Shown here piece by piece: positions 57,092 to 64,000 of a DNA stretch of 64,000 bases (its first letter is position 1; every line of letters begins with the position of its first letter). The stretch lies in NCBI GenBank assembly GCA_029931535.1, contig JAQPZY010001675.1, forward strand, positions 7,525,501-7,589,500, written 5' to 3'. Under the pieces are notes generated by a model. That model did not search any database and had not been told where the DNA came from. It was given only the letters and a program-made list of their open reading frames with translations. The DNA is from Margaritifera margaritifera (lineage: Eukaryota > Mollusca > Bivalvia > Unionida > Margaritiferidae). The translations under genes were made by a program, and so were the position numbers.

Positions 57092-57730
57092 TACCGATTT
57101 ACAATGTTGTAATAAGAAACGTGTGTACATCTGACATTTGACCCCATCTCAGGGACCGCAGTAATGGATGCCAAAGATACCCCCCGGCATGTGGCTACGT
57201 TAAATGCAACATAAATAACAAGCTTTTTTGAATTTCCACTCAGCGGTTTAGGAGAAAGGTATCACAATATTCCGCACAAAACCGTGAGAATAACAAGGTT
57301 TAAGTCTTTACGAGCATGCCTCCAAATAAGCAGTCGTCGATTGTAGTCTTATATACAAGTGGGTAAATGCATACGAGTAGGCAGATACATTGTGGGATAT
57401 AAATAAAACGTGCAGCACATAACGCATTTTTCAGAACGAAACTGCAGTTGGGTTTGACAAACATACAGCAATAATACAGCATCACATAAATAAAGAAATC
57501 AACAGTGGAGAACAGTGCACCAGTGAGTGGGGAATGACAGAGGACGAAAAATATATCACATCGGACGGGATACCTTTTGGGGATGGGGGTGGCCACATAG
57601 GATTTTTTAAAACAAAAATTCCGACCCCCAATTCCCCAAATAGCTCGAAAAAATGTTCTTTCTCTGATTTTTTTTAAAAACAAGAATTTAGTATATCTAT
57701 TATATTTGTTGAACAAAATATATTATCTTG
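57092..57730. repeat. Target repeat unit copy 2 with an empty LTR site
   Basis: This tandem copy of the unit holds the uninterrupted sequence GGCTAC-GTTAAATGCAAC at 57,193-57,210. In copy 1 the same text is split by the 12.5-kb LTR array with CTAC duplicated. The donor-like GTAAGT of copy 1 is deleted here. The tail (ATTTTTTAAAACAAAAATTC) resembles window positions 1-60. Confidence 0.85.
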
Positions 57731-57854
57731 AGGTAAAAGAAAAAAATATATACTGGTTTAAACGATAACACAAGCCACCACCCCCATCCCCCCCCCCCAA
57801 TTGAAAATGAAATGGTCCCTAAACAGTACCTGTAAGTATGTAGGAGCCAAAAGC

Positions 57855-57885
<31 letters not shown>

Positions 57886-58530
57886 AAGAAAGAAAGATTG
57901 AGGGACATTATTAGACTACCAATGTTAGTTTTTAAAAAATGGGTTTTTATGGGGGGGGGGGAGGGGAGGAGTACATTTTGAATTTAAATGCCATGCCAGA
58001 GCGCGTCTGTCTCTCCATCTATCTATCTCACGAGTTGTAAAAAGTAGGTGTTTTGCGTCATATATGTGCACTACTCTGTGACAATGCACATGGCCGACTG
58101 TTTAGGGACTGACCGTTCATTTTATTGGGGGGTGGGGGTGGGCTGGAATTCTCTTTCCGACTATGACATTTTTTTCTCATATGTTACAAGACAATTTATT
58201 TTGTTCAGCTTAATTGTTGGATAGAATAAGTTTTTGTTTTCTGCAGATCAGAGCAAGAGAATTTTGTTTAAACCTCTTCAAAAAAAGCCCCCCCCCCCCG
58301 AATTAAATGATTGCTCCTATTTAATATTTGTGTTAGATGCATCTAGTTACAATACAGTATACAGATGGCATGGACCCATATCGACCTATTTAATATTTGT
58401 GTTATATGGATCTAATTTTCGTGTAGCTCATCTTGTTATGTTTTCTTGTCACCGACAAAAGGTCAGTCTACTTTGCTGAAGTTGAAATGAAGCCTCTGGC
58501 CCTAATTCTTTTTCTTGTGTGTGTGTGTGG
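57731..58530. other. Low-complexity stretch
   Basis: Contains poly-C at 57,788-57,798 and 58,288-58,299, (GA)n at 57,855-57,882, and poly-G at 57,951-57,960 and 58,529-58,541. A direct repeat pair of CCTATTTAATATTTGTGTTA occurs at about 58,317 and 58,386. No gene is supported. Confidence 0.6.
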
Positions 58531-58539
58531 GGGGGGGGG

Positions 58540-58775
58540 GGCTGAGTGGTCGACGGCGCTCGCCTTAACAGATCATTCATATTTCACCTCTGTATGTGTG
58601 GGTTCGAGTCAGCTCGTCCAGCGCGGATACGTGATGAAGCTTGACAGTAGCTTCCCGTGAGTCAATGGTTGTTCCCCGGTTCATCCCCTACAAACTATAC
58701 TGGCCGCCATGTATCATGTGTTGAAAAATGGGGTAAGATCCACAACACCAAACCAATCTCCTTTCTGTGCATGGC
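58540..58775 (+). mobile_element. tRNA-Leu/Ser-like SINE
   Basis: The 5' part is GGCTGAGTGGTCGACGGCGC (box A of class II tRNA type) and a box B GGGTTCGAGTC at about 58,600. A non-tRNA tail follows, including AAGATCCACAACACCAAACC. It is distinct from the Thr-like SINEs in this window. The ends are approximate. Confidence 0.6.
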
Positions 58776-59159
58776 TCAATTTTTCTTTTGACTAAGGATG
58801 ATTAATTCAGTACATACATTCAACTATACTACGACGCCTCATCTGTCTTTCACCCCGGCCTAGCACATTTTACCCTACTGTCTTAGTCAGAATGTGCTGT
58901 TGGTCTGTGCAGGAATTAGTATTAAATCATGCAAATGCGCAACCATCTCTTTTTGGTATTTTTATAACGAATAAACCTGCTTTATCCCCAGGCGTTAGTG
59001 AAGCATATTTGCGTATTGAGATACCTTAAGGCTGTCTCCGCTTAACCGTGGGTGGAAATTCACTGTCTCCTCTAAACCATGGGTGGAAATTCACCAAACT
59101 TGCTACACATGTTACCCATTTCGTTGACTACTAAAATCGAAAACATTAAAGAGTTCTAA

Positions 59160-59696
59160 CCTGCCTTCGTCTAAGTACACACTCTGCTTTTCTAGAATTT
59201 GACATATACATAAACCTAATCATTGGAGAAAGAACCTGTCCTTTATGCACCAATATGATTGAGGATGAAATCCACTTCCTATTAATATGCAAAGCTTATG
59301 CAGTGTAAAAGGGACATTCATCAAGGAAATCATTCTGCAGCTACCATCCTTTATCTTTGCCAGTTTCTCTGAACAACTAAAAACAATGACTGATGCCCCT
59401 GCAGTAACTGCGACCCAATCTGGACGATTTCCTGCAACCCTCTTTGAAATTAGAAACTCCAGAATGTCCAGACTGTCACCCTCAGGGTGTATATATTAAG
59501 ACTTGTCAGTTCACCATAATATTAGCAAATGATATTCTGTCAAAATAACTTTCCTTTATACAGTCAGGTAACTTCTGGACTTTAAAATGTAAATCTGTAA
59601 TGTTCACAGGTAATCCTGTTCTATTATATTTTATATTTTGTACACTGTCTTGTAAAATATGTTTTGTATAATAAACTTCGAGTCGAGTTGAGTTGC
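59160..59696 (+). mobile_element. Truncated LINE, 3' end
   Basis: One frame reads ERTCPLCTNMIEDEIHFLLI then CKAYA and a stop. This Cys/His pattern is common at the C terminus of non-LTR retrotransposon polyproteins. A second frame continues KEIILQLPSFIFASFSEQLK, then RFPATLFEIRNSRMS. It is followed by an AT-rich 3' UTR ending TATAATAAACTTCGAGTCGA with a short GTTGA tail repeat. The 5' part, including RT, is missing, as expected for a 5'-truncated insertion. Confidence 0.7.
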
Positions 59697-60316
59697 GTCA
59701 CGCTTCAGATGGTCGTGAGACCGCACATAACTGTCATTCGGGGTTGGGGATGGTATCCGGTGGTGAATAGTTTGGTGGGGGTTGGATCCCGGGATGGGGT
59801 GGGTGGGGGAGAACATGTAATAAAAAGCATGGGAATTCGCCATGGAAAATCATGGAGGTAAATGTAATACTCATGGCGCAATGTTTTGTCTTTTTGTTCG
59901 GCGTAAAGGCGCCGAATATATTTGGTTTGGAAGGTATTTCAGCAATTTTGACTCATATGTACCCCTAATCCTTATAAGAAAAACACGTGACTGACCGATG
60001 TGACACATTGACATATCTGTGCAAAATGAAATTACTATTTCATAACAGTGTAGGCGGAGCATGTGGTGTTTTTCTTGCCACAGTTTCAGTTGGCTTAGAA
60101 GGTGTCAATCGGAGACCGGTGCAAAATAAAATTGTCACGTGTTTATTTTTTGTGCACTTTAATAAAGCTATGTGCTAGCATGCATATTTAAGAGACCATG
60201 TCATGTCAATATACGTTTCATTCGAAAATTTAAAAAAGTGCTATATACTAGTATTTTGTGTCTTAATGCGACTGAACCCATAGGATCTGTCATTAGGTAT
60301 GTAACTTTCAACAGAG

Positions 60317-60520
60317 GATCCGCGGTAGCTAAGTTAGTAGAGCGTCGGACTCGTAACGCAAGGTTCGACACCCGCCCAGGCAAGCCCGGGTCGGCTGCCT
60401 CGGTGTGTCATTGAAAAATGCACTTGGCTCCCATTTATATGGTGTGATATAGTCAATAAAGTGTTCAAAGCCCCCCACCCCCCCCCACCCCCCCCCCCCC
60501 CCCCAAAAAAAAAAAAATTA
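60317..60520 (+). mobile_element. tRNA-Thr-like SINE, plus strand
   Basis: Starts GGATCCGCGGTAGCTAAGTT, with an anticodon-like CGT in ACTCGTAAC and a box B-like AAGGTTCGACACCC. The module GGGTCGGCTGCCTCGGTGTG then CACTTGGCTCCCAT matches the SINE at 13,655-13,801. The 3' end runs into a long C-rich and then A-rich tract (60,471-60,520). Confidence 0.75.
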
Positions 60521-61436
60521 AAAATTAAAACAGACATGTAAGGGAGGCAACTTTTGGTCGCACTAACCAATCACATTACCTAGAAGCAAGTTTTGTTATT
60601 TTATAATTTTTGGGAAAAATGTTTTTTGATACAGAGGAAGATGTTTTCTTTTCTTCATTGAAAAATATGTATGGGATATAAGGAACATGTTTGGAACAAT
60701 TGGCTATAATTACAAAAATATAAATTTAAAAAAAATCAATAACTTAATTGTACTTGGAAAGGTAGAAATAGAAGAGTATACGGAGTATGCTGTTGCAAGT
60801 TGTTTATATTTCATTTGTATTGAAGAATAAAAAGCCTGTATAAAATTTAGGATGTTTTGATACAACAAAGAAGCATCAATTTTCATCAAAAATAGAATAG
60901 ATATTTTGAAAGGATAAATGGTCATAATATGATTCATTATTTACTTTGTTCGCTCATATAAATGATAGTAAATTAAGGGAATTTCCATTCAAAATATTGC
61001 GTAGAATTGTGCACCCAAATGCTTTATTATACAAAGCCAACATTTTAAATAAAGATAAATGTAGTTATTGACAGTTGTAGTCTATTTTGCATTTATTATT
61101 TGAATACTCAAAGATAAATCATATATTGATTCAACTGAAGAAGTGTTTAATGGAAAATTTCCAGATAAATTGGATATTTGATCAAACCATTAAACTTGGT
61201 ACAGCATATTGTTACAACATTGTTTATTTTCTCACTGTTTAATAACATATTTTATATATACATTCAAGTTTTATAGGTCAACATTGGATTGTAAATACCT
61301 GATTCAGAATTTTAATAAATATTCTAATGTGGAGAATTATATTGCAAAGTTAAATCAATCAAATAACAAAATTATGTATTTTTTGGTCACAAATTTATGC
61401 TTAGTTTCATAGGTTTAACACGTAGTGTGTTTAAGG
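60521..61436. other. Gene-free AT-rich stretch
   Basis: No coding region or structured repeat is supported. Confidence 0.55.
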
Positions 61437-61605
61437 TAATAATATTCCTTCTAGGTGGGTTACACATATCATACAAAATTTTGGAACAATTTCGCATCAA
61501 TCCTTTTTCATTTACAAGTTCTATAATTAACACCATTGCATTTTTTCTGTCCAATATACTATGCTGTGCTACCTCTAAAAGAGGTTTATGCATACCCAAT
61601 GTACG
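61437..61605. repeat. Segmental-duplication block A, right copy
   Basis: Matches about 598-770 in the same orientation. Shared phrases include TATTCCTTCTA, TTTCATTTAC(A/C)A, ATAATACCAT/TTAACACCATT and CTCTAAAAGA(G/A)GT. The relation is diverged but collinear with the other blocks. Confidence 0.6.
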
Positions 61606-61979
61606 ATTGCTTGTGGCCTTTTATCCCATGAACTCCTTTCTATTTATGATTTATTATGTCCGTGTCTGTATGTATGAGTGTATGCTTTTTAATGGATAAT
61701 GCTATTTTTCTGAAAACAAAGAATTATATTTTTTTTAAATAACCTGTCTGATTACAGGTCTCACGCAACTATTTAAATTCACTCTATGTCTTCATATAAG
61801 TTAATTCAAAATAATAATTAAAAAACTAAGTCATTTCTGTATCTCAGTTTGAAGATTTTATCAAAAAATGAAAGAGAAAACATATATAATTTAATACTTT
61901 AATAAAGTTTTAACCTCTTGAAATGGACCACCGTTTAAAATGCACTTAAGTATGGTACTAGAAGTGCTTTTATATGCCT

Positions 61980-62135
61980 CACTTTGAATTATCCACTGCC
62001 AGTAGTTTAATAGCTCGTCAGGCGTCAGTACCACAATAAGGTAGTACCACCAGTTTAATAGCTTGTCAGGCATCAGTGCCACAATAAAGTAGTACCAACT
62101 GTTTAATAACTTGACTGGCGTCAGTACCACGGTAA
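61980..62135. repeat. ~50-bp tandem repeat, three units
   Basis: Three units share GTTTAATAGCTTGTCAGGC then GTCAGTACCACAATAAAGTA. The minus-strand frame through it gives a repetitive peptide and is not treated as a gene. Confidence 0.8.
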
Positions 62136-62538
62136 AGTAGTAGAGATATCTGCCAATGCATGACACAGTTTGAAAACACTTAGTATCATTCTAGGCTTTC
62201 TGGCACGCTATAAGATGCTAGATAATTTTGTTGTTTTGTCAGCCATGTTTTGAGGCAACCGCACTGAATTGAAGTTGCCTTATACCAAAAGGGCATGCAT
62301 GGACTAGGGATTTCATTAGCCCTAGAAATGAAATTACACTCAACAATGACAAGAACAAAAATAAAAATAAAATTAAAATCCCACCTTAAAGTTATGACTT
62401 GCCTGACATACTTATCGGGGCCGTGCTGCCACTAAATTTTAAAACGAAAGTGTATTTCTTTCTAAACCAAACAATAAATTGAATATAACGGAACCTTCAA
62501 GCTTTCTTGTAGACTTGGATATTTAGTCGGTTGAAAAA

Positions 62539-62554
62539 GCGTGTGTGTGTATGT

Positions 62555-62614
<60 letters not shown>
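62539..62614. repeat. (GT)n microsatellite
   Basis: About 38 GT units with two interruptions near the start. Confidence 0.95.
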
Positions 62615-62615
<1 letters not shown>

Positions 62616-62727
62616 GTAGACTTGTGGTTGCAAAATATTTGTATATTCTCTGTTCAGTTCTCACTTCATTCTATGTATGTTCTCTTTGTATGGATTGCAC
62701 TAATTCTGCTTGTGCTATGCATGTAGC

Positions 62728-62832
62728 AGTTACTGGTATATGCCAGTTACTGATATATGCCAGTTACTGATATATGCCAGTTACTGATATATGCCAGTTA
62801 CTGATATATGGCAGTTACTGATATATGCCAGT
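62728..62832. repeat. 17-bp minisatellite, about six units
   Basis: The unit CAGTTACTGATATATGC is repeated about six times with very few changes, which suggests recent expansion. Confidence 0.9.
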
Positions 62833-63240
62833 TGTATTTTGTCTTTCGTGTGCGACTCTGTTGTTAAATCTCTGTAGAAAAGAAGAAAAATAATGAATGA
62901 TAAGCACACAGTATATAAAGGGAATTTGAAAATTTTATTCAAACATAAATGTCAGCACGCCTTGGTAGCCATATGGATAAGGAGTCAATATTATTATTCT
63001 TAATAGTATCCATGTAGATAAGGGGTCAATATTATTGTTAATAGTGGAAGTCATATGGATAAGAAGTCAATATTATTATTCATAACAGTATCCATGTAGA
63101 TAAACGGTCAATATTATTCTTAATAGTGGTAGCCATATGGATATGGGGTCAATATTATTCTTAATAGTGGTTGCCATATGGATAAGGGGTCAATAATATT
63201 CTTCATAATACTGCACTTCAGATTGTTCAACTCAAACTGG
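62833..63240. repeat. Segmental-duplication block B, right copy, with 6-fold unit expansion
   Basis: Matches 2320-2540. The phrase CCATATGGATAAGGGGTCAA then TATTATTCTTAATAGT occurs about six times at 35-45 bp spacing (62,970-63,210), against once in the left copy at 2467-2508. The expansion therefore followed the duplication. Confidence 0.75.
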
Positions 63241-63474
63241 AAACTTGTTATTGATATTTTTCTATTGTCAAACTTTTAGTGACAATTTCTATTGTTATTC
63301 GTTGTATGTTCAGCGTTTCAATTTGAATCGTATCCTGTTAATTTTAACCATTATATTTATTTGTATGTTTGACATAACTTTGTCTTTAATTTCCATTATA
63401 TCATCAGAACTGGAATATGAATTGCACAGACGGTATAATATTACCTATATTCATTTAAAATACACAGAAAATTG

Positions 63475-63545
63475 CCAACATCGTAGACTCAAATCATAAA
63501 TTGCCAGCAGATCCGGGTCTCCATTGTTCGTTTTACTTATTACTT
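63475..63545. repeat. Decayed GATCTG-hairpin relative
   Basis: Resembles 2085-2155: GTAGACTC, then GCCAGCAGATC and CCATTGTTCGTTTTACTTAT against TATTGTTTTTGTTCTACTGA. The hairpin arms are no longer paired. Its order relative to block B is reversed compared with the left flank. Confidence 0.45.
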
Positions 63546-63567
63546 GAAGCAAAACAGCTTAGACCCT

Positions 63568-63990
63568 GATGTTTATGGTTATATTTTCTCTTTATTTCTG
63601 GCTATAAAGACATTCCGTGATCAAAGAGCTGCATACAGAGCTGTAGGTCATCTTGCAGCTAATCCATGGTAACCCCCTCCCCCGGTTTCTCCAATCTCAG
63701 GGCACTATCGTAACCTTCGCTTTTTACTCTTTTGTCGACAGTTCATCTGTTCTGCTCGGGGAAATTTTAACTAGCTTGTCCTATTGCTTACCTGTAATAA
63801 GTGTAGTAAATAAGCTGGGCCTTTCGCTTTGTTTTCCATGTTCATAACTGCTTGGTTTGTTTGAATGTTTTTTTTCTTTACAATTTAGCACGCAACCGTT
63901 TTATTTAGCGTTGCAACTATAGCTATCACGGTCTCTTGTTTTTATTTCTTTGGGTAGAATCGGGTCTGATGCGTTTGGAGAAAATGTTTT
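63568..63990. repeat. Segmental-duplication block C, right copy
   Basis: Diverged copy of 4406-4870 in the same orientation. Shared strings include AAGACATTCC, GCTAATCCATGG, CTAGCTTGTCCTATT and AACTATAGCTATCACGGTCT. In the left flank, the receptor exon begins 1.7 kb after this block. Confidence 0.7.
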
Positions 63991-64000
63991 GTTTTGTCTT

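Noticed and set aside
62531..62770. Cys/Val repeat frames over the (GT)n tract
   Set aside because: They are microsatellite translations only.
62728..63210. CRISPR-like array because of regular short repeats
   Set aside because: The spacers are not unique and the units are head-to-tail minisatellites in a eukaryotic genome.

Overview
The window is eukaryotic and AT-rich. It has one spliced Toll-like receptor gene, long gene-poor stretches, many microsatellites and tRNA-derived SINEs, and two large mobile elements. The receptor type (single cysteine cluster), the degenerate tandem repeats of about 145 bp containing the motif AAGGTCA(A)GGTCACTGTGAC, and the kinds of transposon present suggest a marine mollusc, probably a bivalve. 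That assignment is inference from recognised sequence styles, not from a search.

Layout. 1-6.5 kb is repeat-rich flank with a SINE, a 182-bp hAT-type MITE and blocks that recur at the right end of the window. 6.6-11.5 kb is a Toll-like receptor gene in two visible exons. The first carries the LRR ectodomain, the transmembrane helix and the first half of TIR. After a 2.0-kb intron that cuts the TIR BB loop, the second carries the rest of TIR. 11.5-24.7 kb has no convincing gene. It holds two inverted arrays of the same satellite-like repeat (12.3-13.3 kb and 20.7-21.6 kb), another degenerate array and a SINE. 24.7-34.4 kb is a decayed Polinton/adintovirus-like element. It has a capsid-like gene, two related small basic/hydrophobic genes, an adenain-type protease, an integrase, protein-primed family-B DNA polymerase, a possible late-transcription-factor relic, an HNH endonuclease relic and a membrane-protein relic. 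All are broken by stops and frameshifts, and the protease is also split by a 270-bp hAT-type MITE with a perfect 8-bp target duplication.

34.4-43.7 kb is gene-free. It includes a 3.6-kb region bounded by 36-bp near-perfect inverted repeats. 43,774-56,317 is a tandem Ty3/gypsy LTR retrotransposon, LTR-internal-LTR-internal-LTR, on the minus strand. Both internal copies have intact gag-protease and integrase-RT-RNase H frames. The gene order (integrase before RT) and the SCAN-like Gag fit the Gmr1 group. One 4-bp target duplication flanks the whole array, and an empty copy of the target lies 0.9 kb downstream. 56.3-64 kb is repeat-rich: a tandem copy of the target unit, SINEs, a LINE 3' end, minisatellites, and blocks in the same order as blocks in the first 5 kb.

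How it fits together. The only host gene supported is the receptor. The repeated flank blocks suggest the locus is a diverged segmental duplication, so a second receptor copy may lie just beyond the right edge. The two mobile elements differ strongly in age: the Polinton-like element is a fossil, while the LTR array is very young (about 5 differences in 750 bp between its outer LTRs) and looks coding-competent.
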